The position numbers were made by a program, and so were the translations under genes. Under the pieces are notes generated by a model. That model was not told the DNA's origin. It saw nothing but the letters and a program-made list of their open reading frames with translations, and made no database searches. A DNA stretch of 64,000 nt from contig NZ_CP159486.1 in the NCBI RefSeq assembly GCF_041902845.1, forward strand, positions 2,294,001-2,358,000. The letters run 5' to 3'. Positions 44,026 through 54,900 of the stretch are shown piece after piece (the stretch's first letter is position 1; the number at the start of each line of letters is the position of its first letter). The DNA comes from Limibacterium fermenti. Lineage in GTDB: Bacteria; Bacteroidota; Bacteroidia; Bacteroidales; Dysgonomonadaceae.

Positions 44026-44471
44026 CCACCGACATCCACCGCTTACTCGACCGTTACTTCCAAGGGGGTACGACTACGGAAGAAGAAAAAACGCTCCGCC
44101 GTTTTTTCGCTCAGGAAAATCTTCCGGAAGAATGGCATGAAACGGCCGCGATTTTCCGTTTTCTCGAAGATGAATCCACGGCATTAAAGGTATTGAAGGA
44201 GATTCAACGCGAAGAGGCGCTCCCCGTTCGGCGGACTTTCCGGCTGAAAACAATCGTTACGGTTGCCGCGGCGGCATGCGCCCTCATCGCCCTGCTGCTC
44301 GTCTTACAACCCGGAAAAGGATCCTCATCCGAAGCCGGCAGCTATGTATGGGTCGACGGCCAACGCATTACCGACCCGGCAGTGGTACAACGGTACGCCG
44401 AATTGTCTTTCGACAAAGTGCAGACGGAAAACAATATCATTACGGAACAATTACAGTTCATGACAGAATAA
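44022..44471 (+). CDS. Predicted anti-sigma factor
   Basis: A 149-residue single-pass membrane protein. Cytoplasmic part about 1-75 with the anti-sigma-like start RLLDRYFQGGTTTEEEKTLRRFF, a transmembrane helix at about 80-98 (VTVAAAACALIALLLVLQ), and a short periplasmic tail. The position directly after and overlapping the sigma gene supports the role; no catalytic motif is expected. Confidence 0.78.
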   Translation: MTTDIHRLLDRYFQGGTTTEEEKTLRRFFAQENLPEEWHETAAIFRFLEDESTALKVLKEIQREEALPVRRTFRLKTIVTVAAAACALIALLLVLQPGKGSSSEAGSYVWVDGQRITDPAVVQRYAELSFDKVQTENNIITEQLQFMTE

Positions 44472-44480
44472 GGCATCAAG

Positions 44481-44933
44481 ATGAAAACAACGACATTCAC
44501 GCTTACTTTTATAACAATCCTCCTGACGCTCACCGTTTTTGCGGCCCAGGCGCAGGAAGGATTGAAGATACAATCGGTGTTCGAAAAATACGGCAAGCAA
44601 AAAGGCGCCACGATGGTGGTCCTTTCCGGCGAAGCGCTACACGACTACCGGCTGGACAAATACCGGAGCATCACCATCGAATATGACAAAGCCATTCTTA
44701 ACGATATCCAAAATTGCTTGCAAGCCGATAAAAAACAGGCGCGCGAAATAAAGGAGGTCATCAGCAATGGCATCATTTCATCGGGATATTACCAACTGCC
44801 GGCCAAGGAAGACCGCATCCACCGGTACATTCTTTTTAAAATGGCCGGAGACGGCACCGCCACCCTCATCTACATGGAGGGCGGTCCCGAATCGGAAGCG
44901 CTTATCAACCGGTTGTTCATCAAAAGAAAATAA
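44481..44933 (+). CDS. Small exported protein, DUF6108-like
   Basis: 150 residues with a signal peptide (TLTVFAAQA-Q). Contains KIQSVFEKYGKQKGATMVVLSG and GDGTATLIYMEGGPES. Resembles Bacteroidales proteins grouped as DUF6108 (from memory). Third gene of the sigma operon (gap 9 bp). Confidence 0.6.
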   Translation: MKTTTFTLTFITILLTLTVFAAQAQEGLKIQSVFEKYGKQKGATMVVLSGEALHDYRLDKYRSITIEYDKAILNDIQNCLQADKKQAREIKEVISNGIISSGYYQLPAKEDRIHRYILFKMAGDGTATLIYMEGGPESEALINRLFIKRK

Positions 44934-44990
44934 TTTTTCACTATAATTATTTAGTAGATATACAGTTCAATCAGTAAACACATTCAAACA

Positions 44991-45890
44991 ATGAAAAAAA
45001 TTACATGCCTCATCGCTTTCCTTTTGCCGGTTTTGTACCTGAGCGCTTCGCCGCTCGTTCCGGCCGACACGACTTTTCAGTATAATAATCGCAGAGTGGT
45101 CATCGACGATTCCGGCGACGAGATGAACGTTTCCGTCTATCAACTCAACGCTCAAGGCGACACGCTGCAAAGCCATAAGATTTACGAAGGTATTTTCACC
45201 GAAAATAAAAGCATCGAGCGACGTTACGAAAGTTCTTTCGACATTTCCATCCCCGACATTTTCAAGCCCAAAAGCAAACGCCGCGAAAGCCGTGCACATT
45301 GGGACGGCTTCGGAGTGGGATTCGTGGATTTACCCGGCGGAGAATTGGTATCGATACTCAATAACAGCCGCTCGCTGCAATTCAATCTTAACCTGATAGA
45401 AGCATCGGGACGATTGGGAAACAGTCCTTTCATCGGCATAACCGGCATGGGAATACAGTTCAACTCCGTTCATCTGCAAAGCAACAAAGCCATCGAAGTG
45501 CAGGATTACACGTCGGTTGTCACGACTACCGCCCCCGGAACGGAGTACAACAAATCGCGCCTGCATTATACCTATCTTACCTTTCCACTATTGATCGAAA
45601 CGAACTGGAATATCGGCCGCGGATCGCACCTGTTCTTGAATGCCGGTATTGTGGGCAAAGTGAAGACCGCTTCATCATCGAAGATTTGGCAAAACGACCA
45701 GAACGGCAAAAAACAAAAGACCAAATTACCCGGCGACCTGAATATCCGTCCCGTCACTTTCGATGTGATGGCGCAGGCAGGCATAAACGACTTCGGTGTG
45801 TTCGTATCCTATACTCCCTTGAGCCTTTTCAGGGAAGGCAAAGGACCGAAAGCCCACCAGGCGACCATCGGATTACAATTCTATTTTTAA
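44991..45890 (+). CDS. Predicted outer membrane beta-barrel protein
   Basis: A 299-residue exported protein with a signal peptide (VLYLSASPL). Alternating aromatic beta strands in the second half end in TIGLQFYF, a terminal Phe typical of beta-barrel assembly substrates. Last gene of the sigma/anti-sigma operon, hence a likely target or sensor of that regulon. Confidence 0.7.
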   Translation: MKKITCLIAFLLPVLYLSASPLVPADTTFQYNNRRVVIDDSGDEMNVSVYQLNAQGDTLQSHKIYEGIFTENKSIERRYESSFDISIPDIFKPKSKRRESRAHWDGFGVGFVDLPGGELVSILNNSRSLQFNLNLIEASGRLGNSPFIGITGMGIQFNSVHLQSNKAIEVQDYTSVVTTTAPGTEYNKSRLHYTYLTFPLLIETNWNIGRGSHLFLNAGIVGKVKTASSSKIWQNDQNGKKQKTKLPGDLNIRPVTFDVMAQAGINDFGVFVSYTPLSLFREGKGPKAHQATIGLQFYF

Positions 45891-45964
45891 TTTACCGCCA
45901 CCAAGGGCATCGCTACGAGCAACAGTCGGTTTATCGCCCTATCTCCCTTCCTTCGACTTTTCCT

Positions 45965-46879
45965 TCAATGAATTACTTTTATCAATCTTTGAAGAGAAGA
46001 AACCGGAATGGTGGTTTTTACGACCATCTGTAAATCCATTTGCGGACGATCGGTGTAGTAAATAGATTGAGTGGAGGATACCATAGATATTAAATTGCCG
46101 GAATCATCCAAAATGGGGCCTCCGCTCGATCCTTTTGCGAAATCGGCCGTAATCTCCGTCTTATTTGTAAACGGATCTTGCGGGTTTGTAGTCACATTAC
46201 GCGCCACAACTCCTTTGGAATAAAAAAAGGGAAAGCCTTCCAGATGAGTCAATGCATGGACCGTTTCTCCCACAGCGATATCTTTTCCAAGAGGAACAGG
46301 GGTTAATGGTTTATTCCCGCAATCTATCTGAAACAATGCCAAATCGGCCGTTTTATTATAGGTAAGGATGGAAACGATAGGAAAGACTTCCCCTTCGGAC
46401 GTAGCTACAAATACAATACTATCCGCCGGAGTCAAAGAATAGTTCTTATCGATTAATTGTTGAAGAACATGACAATTTGTGGCACACACTCCGTCTTCGG
46501 AAAGAACGATCGCGGTTGCTCCGATTGCAACTCTCTCGTTACGTTGCAAAGCAGGAATATATTTACAGACCATCAATACACCCTTCTTTGTTTTATGAAT
46601 CATCTTTGCCGCGTGCAGCGATCGTTTTTTACCTTTTTGTATCTTTACCGGCACCCTCTTGCTTTCTTCGACATCCTTCGTTTTATTTTTCAATTCGGAC
46701 ATGCCGGTAAAGGAAGATATTCTTCCGTCTTGTTTTAAAAGACGGAGAATATCTTCTGCCAAATGACTATAATCTTCAAATACGACAGGTGTTGCTTCTT
46801 GCGCAGTACTCGTCTGCAAAATACAAAAGAAAACAAACACATACAGAAAAAGCAACTTGTAATACTTGTTTATAAGCAT
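45965..46879 (-). CDS. Trypsin-like serine protease, exported
   Basis: A 304-residue protein with a signal peptide ending about residue 26 (CILQTSTA-Q). The catalytic triad of the HtrA/trypsin-like fold is visible: His in CATNCHVLQQ, Asp in KTADLALFQ, Ser in AKGSSGGPIL. No PDZ domain. It ends the SusCD/TlpA gene run and probably works in the periplasm or at the surface, perhaps cutting peptides handled by the SusCD complex. Confidence 0.85.
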   Translation of the reverse strand: MLINKYYKLLFLYVFVFFCILQTSTAQEATPVVFEDYSHLAEDILRLLKQDGRISSFTGMSELKNKTKDVEESKRVPVKIQKGKKRSLHAAKMIHKTKKGVLMVCKYIPALQRNERVAIGATAIVLSEDGVCATNCHVLQQLIDKNYSLTPADSIVFVATSEGEVFPIVSILTYNKTADLALFQIDCGNKPLTPVPLGKDIAVGETVHALTHLEGFPFFYSKGVVARNVTTNPQDPFTNKTEITADFAKGSSGGPILDDSGNLISMVSSTQSIYYTDRPQMDLQMVVKTTIPVSSLQRLIKVIH

Positions 46880-46892
46880 CTCCGGATATGAA

Positions 46893-48029
46893 TCAGTTCG
46901 TTAATATTTCGGCCAACTTTTCTTCCAGTTCTTTCCCGCGCAAGTTCAGGGCAAGAATTTTACCGGACGGATCGATTAAAAAATTAGAAGGGATGAAACT
47001 AATTCCATAAAGATAGGCAATCGGACTATCGTTGCCGGCCAAATCAGACAATTGCACCCAAGGCAATCCATCTTTACTGACTGCGTTTTGCCATGCATTC
47101 TTGGAGTCATCCATTGAAAATCCGACAATGACGAAATCCTTTGTTTTATATTTGTCGAACATTTTTACCAAGTTAGGATTTTCACGCCGGCACGGTCCGC
47201 ACCATGAAGCCCAAAAGTCGAGTAACACATACTTTCCTCTGAACGCATCCAACGAAATACTGTCTCCTTCTAAATTTTGTGCGGTAAAAACGGGCGCCAA
47301 AGCCCCTTCTTCTACCCCTTGCGTAGAATCCAACAATGCTTGATAAGCCTTTCCGGATCTCGAGTTCTTAATACGCTCGCTCATTTTATCCAGCATTTTT
47401 TGCGCTTCTGTTTTTTCTTGAACGACGTTATATTTACTCTTGAGCCATTCAAGGGCTATTTCAGAATCCAGATTATTTATAAAATAAGCCAATTCCGCAC
47501 TGTCTTTTTCTTGAGCTATTTCTTTAGAAATTTCACCGATTCGTCTTTGAGTAACGGTATCCCCTTGCTGAACAGCGATTCGTCCCTGTTCGTTTAACTT
47601 TTTATATTTTTCGGTAAAAACATTGACGATGTTATTATAGGATTGTAATTCGTCGTTTAAACGTGTTCCTCCGACTTTCAGGTTCGTTCTTATATCTTTA
47701 TCGGCGGTAGCGTAAATATGCCCTTCTTGCAAATAAATACGCGTGCCGGGACTATAATTGATGGTCTCCATAAAATCGGCATTGCCCGGAACAACATACA
47801 TATAAGCTATTTGAGGATATTTTGTGACACCTTCAAACTCGAACCTTCCATCGATACAATCGACTGAGTCTACGCGTACGCTGATATCCTTTTCAATACT
47901 TTTATACAATAGGAAAGCCTTATAACCCGGTTGGATATCGTTTACCTTGATTGACAAAGTAAATGCTTCCTGCGCATTTATCGAGGTAACACCCAATACA
48001 ATACAAATAATAAAAAACATTTTTTTCAT
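46893..48029 (-). CDS. TlpA-like thiol-disulfide oxidoreductase with DUF4369 domain
   Basis: A 378-residue exported protein. Signal peptide 1-19, a DUF4369 domain about 22-115 and a helical linker about 125-230. A thioredoxin-like domain follows at about 240-378 with the redox motif WASWCGPCRREN. Expected to exchange thiols and disulfides in the periplasm. In Bacteroidetes such proteins often sit in SusCD loci. Upstream of the protease gene by 13 bp. Confidence 0.9.
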   Translation of the reverse strand: MKKMFFIICIVLGVTSINAQEAFTLSIKVNDIQPGYKAFLLYKSIEKDISVRVDSVDCIDGRFEFEGVTKYPQIAYMYVVPGNADFMETINYSPGTRIYLQEGHIYATADKDIRTNLKVGGTRLNDELQSYNNIVNVFTEKYKKLNEQGRIAVQQGDTVTQRRIGEISKEIAQEKDSAELAYFINNLDSEIALEWLKSKYNVVQEKTEAQKMLDKMSERIKNSRSGKAYQALLDSTQGVEEGALAPVFTAQNLEGDSISLDAFRGKYVLLDFWASWCGPCRRENPNLVKMFDKYKTKDFVIVGFSMDDSKNAWQNAVSKDGLPWVQLSDLAGNDSPIAYLYGISFIPSNFLIDPSGKILALNLRGKELEEKLAEILTN

Positions 48030-48069
48030 ACTAAATTCTTTTTTTTAATGATATGGTAAATTGCATTTG

Positions 48070-49656
48070 CTAATAATATCTATATAAGTAAAACATGATG
48101 GAAGAGGAAGGGGCTATGTATCTTATTGTTTTCACCTTTCCACGTCCAGTTAACGGGCTGCCGACTTGTGTAACATCATTCCCGGCTATTTTATAACGGT
48201 ATATTTTATAATTCCCGTCCGCCGTATATGTAGCAACAACGAGGTAACTAAAGGAATTGGTGTCAAACATGCATTCGATAAAGTGCATATAGGAAATTTT
48301 TTCCTCCGAAGGATACGCCAGTATTTCTTTTTTATATCTATTCTGTTCAATCATTTCAATAGAATAAGAACCGATTTTATTTCCATAAGCAAAATATAAA
48401 ATCGGATAATTCTTATGCAATGTAAAGATTTCGGATTTTTCTATCTCCGGGTAGACACGATAGTTTAATGTATCGGCTGTCATAATCGGATTAAACTGAG
48501 CGCTTCCGTAGGTTGTTTGCCCAGCGTCAATTTGCGCCAAATCCAGTCCCAGCAACAAGCTTCGATCATTCCGGCTGTTTTCATGAAAAATAGCGTAAGC
48601 CCGTTGCGCATACGACGTATTTTGAGGATTCAAGCTTCCGTCGGTATTTTCTAAAAAGGAAATACGTCCTTTCATATTGTTCGAACTAATCGAAAGGCGA
48701 CTATTCTCCAATTGTTTTTGAGGGAAAGGAAATATCGATGAACTCAATAATTTCACATAAATGAAAGATTCACTTAATTCATCGAATCCGAGTATATAGG
48801 ACCCGTAAGCGTTCGATAAAGTGAAATGAGGAGATAAGGCGTAGTCCCCAAACACGGCGGGAAGGAAAGCTTGCATACCTGCTTGCATCAAATGAGCGTT
48901 ACCGTTATTAAGCAGTAGCGCCTGTTGAGGGGCTCCGATTCCCCCCGAAAAGCCATACGAGGCATCGACCGATTTCTCGAAAAACAAATTGTCTGTCGTT
49001 TCCATCAGTTTACTGTCATTTATCCTTAACGCCCCCACTTCTTTCTCAGAGAACGGGATAAGCGTATTAATATAAGTGGTGAAAGAAGTACTTCCCGGAC
49101 TTTTCCAGCGAAAATTATTGGTAAACATAATCCCTTTGGGAACTCCTTTCAAAGCATTTTCTCTTCCAATCAAATCGGCCATTGCATCTGGAGTAATCTT
49201 TCCATCTTCAGCCGTTTTAAAGAAGTCCAGATCGGTATTTCCTTCCGCATTTTCTTTCAGCACATACCACCCGCGTTCAGTTTGGCTGTTTACTTTAACA
49301 GACAGGGTGGCAAGCGAGGACAGTTGAGTCGTCTTATGGATTATTTTAAGATAGATATTCCAAGTCCCCAAACTATCCATTTTTTGCTCCAGCACCGGTT
49401 CTTCCGACAGCAGTTTGAGGGATGAGCCGACTCCCTTATACCAGAGAAAATCGAACGCTTCTTTATCTTGCGAGTCACCGTACTTAACCGTTGGGTCTAT
49501 GTAAAGAACTTCATTGTAAAGGACTTCGGAAGGGACACTTTCCAAGTTTGCGATTTCAATGTCGGGCAATTCATTATAGATATCATCCCGGCTATCGATG
49601 CAAGCTGAGAGCAAGCAGAGCATTACGAGCGCAAAATAATATTTGATTATCTTCAT
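48070..49656 (-). CDS. PKD-like family lipoprotein
   Basis: A 528-residue surface lipoprotein from the ATG at 49656, signal peptide with Cys in LLSACIDS near residue 19. The N-terminal third contains an immunoglobulin-like PKD fold (YKGVGSSLKLLSEEPVLEQK, WNIYLKIIHKTTQLSSLATL); the rest (about 135-528) is a beta-rich region of unknown type. Typical of the third or fourth gene in protein- or peptide-handling SusCD loci; likely binds substrate at the surface. Between DUF4843 and TlpA genes. Confidence 0.8.
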   Translation of the reverse strand: MKIIKYYFALVMLCLLSACIDSRDDIYNELPDIEIANLESVPSEVLYNEVLYIDPTVKYGDSQDKEAFDFLWYKGVGSSLKLLSEEPVLEQKMDSLGTWNIYLKIIHKTTQLSSLATLSVKVNSQTERGWYVLKENAEGNTDLDFFKTAEDGKITPDAMADLIGRENALKGVPKGIMFTNNFRWKSPGSTSFTTYINTLIPFSEKEVGALRINDSKLMETTDNLFFEKSVDASYGFSGGIGAPQQALLLNNGNAHLMQAGMQAFLPAVFGDYALSPHFTLSNAYGSYILGFDELSESFIYVKLLSSSIFPFPQKQLENSRLSISSNNMKGRISFLENTDGSLNPQNTSYAQRAYAIFHENSRNDRSLLLGLDLAQIDAGQTTYGSAQFNPIMTADTLNYRVYPEIEKSEIFTLHKNYPILYFAYGNKIGSYSIEMIEQNRYKKEILAYPSEEKISYMHFIECMFDTNSFSYLVVATYTADGNYKIYRYKIAGNDVTQVGSPLTGRGKVKTIRYIAPSSSIMFYLYRYY

Positions 49657-49692
49657 CAGTTTTCTTTTTTTAGAGCAATACATTTTTGTAAT

Positions 49693-50478
49693 CTATGAGA
49701 ATTCGACATCCGTACCATCCTTTTCTTTCAGTTTCGGCAATCCCTGGGCAGCCCGTTTTTGATTTTCCAATACCAACGCATTCCGGAATTTGAATGCATA
49801 ATAGGTCTTATCATAGCGATCTAACGTAGAGATAAAATTATTGTCCCATCGTTCACCGGATTGTTCGACCATGAATTGGTGCTTAACGGGGCCATACTTT
49901 CCTAAACCCAAACTGGAATATTTCCAATTCGCAGGCTCCAAGAAACAATCAGCCATATAAACAACCACAAAAGTATGCGATTGGTCGTCATCAGCCAACC
50001 GGTCGGAGGCCTTCAGGTCTTCCGAGTCCGTGATGCGAAGGGTAAGCCGGCGCCCTTCCTCTTTCAACGAAGGATCACGCAATAAGATAACCGGTATGGA
50101 ATCATACAAATGACCCTTCTTCAAAATCAAAAAGTCTTCCATCTCTTTACTGTCAAAGGGAACATAATGAATTCCCGGTTCTGCTTCTTTCAAATTGGTT
50201 AAATAGGATATTTCGTTTTTATAAGCCCTTATTTTAACATGATAATCCGCCGGAGGTATACTGGCTTTCGCAACAATCTTGAACCAGACGGTATCCCGTA
50301 CAATAGACTCATCCATATAAACGAAATTGGTTTCTGCACTTTGCAGTTGTTTCATATAAAATCCCCGGGGATCATAAAAGCCCACATAGGGATCGCCTTC
50401 ATAGGGCTTTAGCTCAACTTGCTCACAAGAAGCCAATACTATGACAGCATACATTATCGTGTAAAAAAACTTCTTCAT
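49693..50478 (-). CDS. DUF4843 lipoprotein
   Basis: A 261-residue lipoprotein (VIVLASCEQ). Contains VGFYDPRGFYM and an Ig-like DUF4843 region (about 25-240, PADYHVKIRAYKNEIS and RDPSLKEEGRRLTLRI). DUF4843 proteins are found next to SusD in many Bacteroidetes loci; role presumably substrate binding. Lies 11 bp after the SusD gene. Confidence 0.82.
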   Translation of the reverse strand: MKKFFYTIMYAVIVLASCEQVELKPYEGDPYVGFYDPRGFYMKQLQSAETNFVYMDESIVRDTVWFKIVAKASIPPADYHVKIRAYKNEISYLTNLKEAEPGIHYVPFDSKEMEDFLILKKGHLYDSIPVILLRDPSLKEEGRRLTLRITDSEDLKASDRLADDDQSHTFVVVYMADCFLEPANWKYSSLGLGKYGPVKHQFMVEQSGERWDNNFISTLDRYDKTYYAFKFRNALVLENQKRAAQGLPKLKEKDGTDVEFS

Positions 50479-50489
50479 ATCTTTTTCAA

Positions 50490-51932
50490 TTAATAAAATC
50501 CCAACTCGACCGAGGGAATCGGTAAAATATATTCATTTTCTTCGATCGTCGCTCCGGAAAGAAATAGCGTTGTCCTGTTCAATCGCTTATGAGCGAAAAA
50601 ACTCTGTCCTTCGGAAAAAAACTCCCTGACATATTCCTTCACCATTTCTTCCAGGCGGGTATCTTCGGTTAAGGGTATGTTAGAGGTTTCCCGTGCAGAC
50701 CGAAAAGCCTGATAATAACTATTGGCCTCCGCAAGAGGGGCGGTTTCAATTAATATTAAATACATTTCGGACAAACGGACTAAGGGAACCGATTTATCGG
50801 TATTATCGGAGCTTTTAAATTTACTAAATTTCTGGGTCCCATAAACCGAGCCGAAGGTAGAGGAAGAACTGAGAGCAAATAACTTTAAACGCAAATCCGT
50901 TTCATTTGCATAGAGTTTATCGGTAATTACGTCGCGTGTATTTACCAGAAAGGCATTCTCCCCTTTAAAATTGCCGTTTTTATCTTCAAATTCATACAGA
51001 TACATTCCGATTAAGTGCTCGGAAAAGAACGTGTAATCCGATTTATTAATATTGGCTTGAGAACCTAACGTAAATTTAGCTTCTCCCGTGGGATTCTTTG
51101 CCTCCAACACTTCTTTTGCATAATTATAGGCTTTCGTTTTATTACCCGTCCATAAATAGAGGCGAGCCAATAAAGCTTTTACTCCATATAAGTTGAATCT
51201 CTTTTGACGGTAATACCAAAATGTTTCGGAATATCCTTTGATAGAATTATAACTGCTGTTTAAGTCGGAGTTCGAATAGTTCTTGATCGGATCGGAAGAA
51301 TCGAGAAGCTCTTCGGCCCGGTTAAAGTCGGAGAAAAGCAGTTCGACATACTCTTCATACGTTACATACTCATAATTAGATGTCGATAAAATTTTCACAT
51401 AGGGCAAATATTTTTTTTGGGCATCTACCCGGGTCGGTACCGGCCCCCACAAACGGAGCAATTCGAAATGACAAAATGCACGGATCGCCAGCGCTTCTCC
51501 TTCGATCAACGCCGCTTTATCGGCGCTCAATACATTGTCCTGTTGCTCGAGTCCATCCAACAATGCATTGGCATTGGCAATTATTCTATAATAATGCTGA
51601 AACAAATAACTAAACTCCTTATCCACCTCTGCGTCGGTATAGTTATGACTATACAACTGGTAGGTATAAGTCGTCGTAGAAGAAAGAGACTCCGCATAAT
51701 TGTGGGTCATTGTTTCTATTCCCTTACCTCCCATCATGATAAAACCCGGCGTGTAAATTCCTTGTAGGGTTACATAAAGGCCCACTAAAGCCATTTCGAA
51801 TCCACCTTCGCTTTCAAACATTTTTTCTTTAGTGGTCATATTCTTGGGTTGGACAGTCAACCAGTCGTCGCACGAACTGTTTACAACAACGAACAGTGTG
51901 CATATCGCAATCGTTACTATTTTCCTTTTCAT
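50490..51932 (-). CDS. SusD/RagB family outer-membrane lipoprotein
   Basis: Lid-like partner of the SusC transporter; binds nutrient at the surface. From the ATG at 51932 it is 480 residues with a lipoprotein signal (VVVNSSCDDWL). The N-terminal SusD block has SEGGFEMALVGLYVTLQG, followed by TPR-like helices ALIEGEALAIRAFCHFELLRLWG and the C-terminal RagB region (SEMYLILIETAPLAEANSYY). Ordinary length. Starts 24 bp after the SusC gene. Confidence 0.92.
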   Translation of the reverse strand: MKRKIVTIAICTLFVVVNSSCDDWLTVQPKNMTTKEKMFESEGGFEMALVGLYVTLQGIYTPGFIMMGGKGIETMTHNYAESLSSTTTYTYQLYSHNYTDAEVDKEFSYLFQHYYRIIANANALLDGLEQQDNVLSADKAALIEGEALAIRAFCHFELLRLWGPVPTRVDAQKKYLPYVKILSTSNYEYVTYEEYVELLFSDFNRAEELLDSSDPIKNYSNSDLNSSYNSIKGYSETFWYYRQKRFNLYGVKALLARLYLWTGNKTKAYNYAKEVLEAKNPTGEAKFTLGSQANINKSDYTFFSEHLIGMYLYEFEDKNGNFKGENAFLVNTRDVITDKLYANETDLRLKLFALSSSSTFGSVYGTQKFSKFKSSDNTDKSVPLVRLSEMYLILIETAPLAEANSYYQAFRSARETSNIPLTEDTRLEEMVKEYVREFFSEGQSFFAHKRLNRTTLFLSGATIEENEYILPIPSVELGFY

Positions 51933-51955
51933 TGTTTTTTCTTTTTGTTGATTCG

Positions 51956-54900
51956 TTAGAATGTGCATGAGCATGAAAATGTCGGCTTGATTGTATAAGG
52001 ATAGTTCGTTCCCCGTTCCTGTTCTATATTGGAAATATAGAATAGATCGGTAATCGAAGCAGTCAGCGATAAACGTTCCATCCGAAAATGCTTTATCCAG
52101 GAGATCGGTAAATCGTAGGTCACATTTACGCTATTGAACGTAAATGTATTTTCCGTAAACACAAAAAGATTGTTCGGATAAGTGGGTTCGGTACTGGCCA
52201 GATTTTTATATGCAGCCACATCTCCGGGCTGTCTCCAGCGCAACTGCATAACTCTTTTGTCTTGATTCCACTTGATATCCGCGTTTTCCACCTTTGTTAA
52301 TAAGGTGTTATTGAGTTTTTTTCCTCCCAACCGGTAACCGAAACCCAGATCAATAAGCAATCCCTTCCATCGGAAATTGGTTCCCAGACGTCCGTTATAT
52401 TTCGGTTGCGAATTACCCACCGCTATTTTTTTTACATAACTGCTCGTTGTAACGATGCTACCGTCTTCGTTCAGATATAGCCGGTTTCCCGATTCCGGAT
52501 CGATGCCGACCGAAGGAATCACATAGATTTCATCCAAGGAATAACCCTCCTTATACATATATAATACACTGTTTGTGTAATTCTCCTTTTCGCTGTCACT
52601 CATAATCTTTTTGATTGCATCCGATAGCTCTAAGATGATATTTTTATTGGAATAGGTACTTACACGCACCGACCAGGTAATATCTTTTTCCGGAATTCGG
52701 AGAATATTAAAACCTACCGTAATATCATGTCCTGTATTTTCCAAAGCTCCCAGGGTTTCTTTATAACTGGTGTAACCGTGTGATATGGGAAGATACGCAT
52801 CGGTCAATAAATTGGATGTAATTTTTTGATAATAGTTGGCCGAGAGAGTAATCCGATTATTAAAAAAGCCCATATCCACACCATAATTATGTTGCCGGGT
52901 ATCCTGCCATCCCAATTTGGGATTTCCATATCCTATGATAGACGCGCCAATGAGTCCGTTGTATTGTTCATTATAATAACTATAGGTCATATAGGCCTCG
53001 TAAGGAGCAAAATTGAGCGTACTGGTAACACCATAGGAATAGCGGAATTTACCGGAGGACAAGAAAGGAAAGACCGACTTGAGCCACTTTTCCCGGGCAA
53101 ACTCCCATCCGACCCCGACAGACCAAAAAGGAGCCCATCGACTTTGAGCTCCAAAGGAAGAAGCTCCGTCCAATCGATAGGAAGTATCGAAGAAATACCG
53201 GTTGTCATAATTATAGTTGATAGTCGATGTAAATCCGGTACTTCGGATGGTTGACTCGCCCGACTTCGGCTTTTCGCCATAGTAGGAGGTGCCATTGGAT
53301 ATATCATTCATATAATCGTTCAAGAATCCGGTGACGTGTACCTGCATATCTTCTTTCTTTGTTTCTATTAATTGCCAATTAAATCCGGCATACACCGAGT
53401 GTTTGCCCCATACCTTGGCCCAACTAAGGGTCGATGCCAACTGATAGGAATTCATCTTCGCATTCGTACGCGAATACCAGCCGTTTAGAGTTGCTCCGAT
53501 ATATGATTTCGGCGAATGAAACACATTATAGGTACTGCGTTGTTGGGTAAGGCCCAGACTGACATCCGCACGAAGCCCCGAGTATAAATCGATACTCATA
53601 TTCGTTGTATTGCGAACATTCAAATATTCAGTGTTCGTAAAACTTGTTTGCTCTGCGTCATACAAGGGATTATAAATAGGATGATTAAAACGGGGAAAAG
53701 AATAAGAGTAAATCGCTTTGCCATTTTCATCATACGGTTTCCAATAAGGGTTCAACCTAATATACTCAGAAAAGTCTCCGTACATGCTTTCACTTGCATC
53801 GTTGAGGCCGACTGTTAAATCGTTGGTAAAACGAATCTTTTTTAATAAATAAGAAATCTGTATTCCTCCATTCATATTGTCGCGTTGGGAACCTTTCATC
53901 GCTCCTTTAATCTGATTGTATGAAAAATTCAAATTATACCGGAAATCACTGGTGCCTCCCCCGAGCGTCAGCCGGTGATATTGGCCCAATCCGTAGCGCA
54001 GAGGTTTGCGTATCCAATCCGTATTTACGCCCTCTTGCGCCGCTTTAAAGTTTTGATTATAGATCGCATCCAGTTGCATTTGTTGCGATAAATTGTCGCT
54101 GGTATACAAACCTGCCGCTTTTTCCGTTTCCAACTTCTCGAATGAATTCATCAGGTTATAGCTCGACAAATCAGGTATCTCGAGGTTAAGCCCGACATTA
54201 TAACTGACCCTTACTTTACCCATTTTGGGTTTAATGGACGTAATTACGACCACTCCGTTAGCTCCTCTCGAACCATAAATAGCGGTAGCACTCGCATCTT
54301 TCAGAATAACGACCGATTCTACATCTGCTTGATTCATATCCATCACACGTTCGGAAGTAACCTCAAATCCGTCTAAAATAAATAGCGGCAAATTATATTC
54401 ATTCCGAACATCATCTTGCAAATTATTGATATTTTGAACATTCGGTGACAAGCTCGACTTACCCCTGATCTCAATACTTAGTTTCTTATTCGGGTCAGAG
54501 CCATATTGATTATTCTCCTGTATGTCGAAAGACGGATCAATATTGGATAAGGATTTCAATAGCGACCGATTCCCCGCCATATTCAATTCTTTTTGGCTTA
54601 TAATCGTTGCGGCGCCGGTAAAACTGACTTTCGGTTTATTAAAGATACCGGTTACAACAACCTCTTTTAATACATTGTCGGATTGCAACCGAAATAAATA
54701 ATCGTTTTTTTTAGGTGACACTTTCATCGCTAATTTTTCATATCCGATGAATGAGGCCGTAATGGATTTGTCTTTTTCAGTAGAAATAAAAGTCGCTAAT
54801 CCATTATCGTTTGCCATCGCATATTGGTTTTGACCTCCTTGCCGTTCTATTAAAATAGTTGCTCCCGGCAAAGGTTTTCCCTCTTCGTCGATTATCCGAA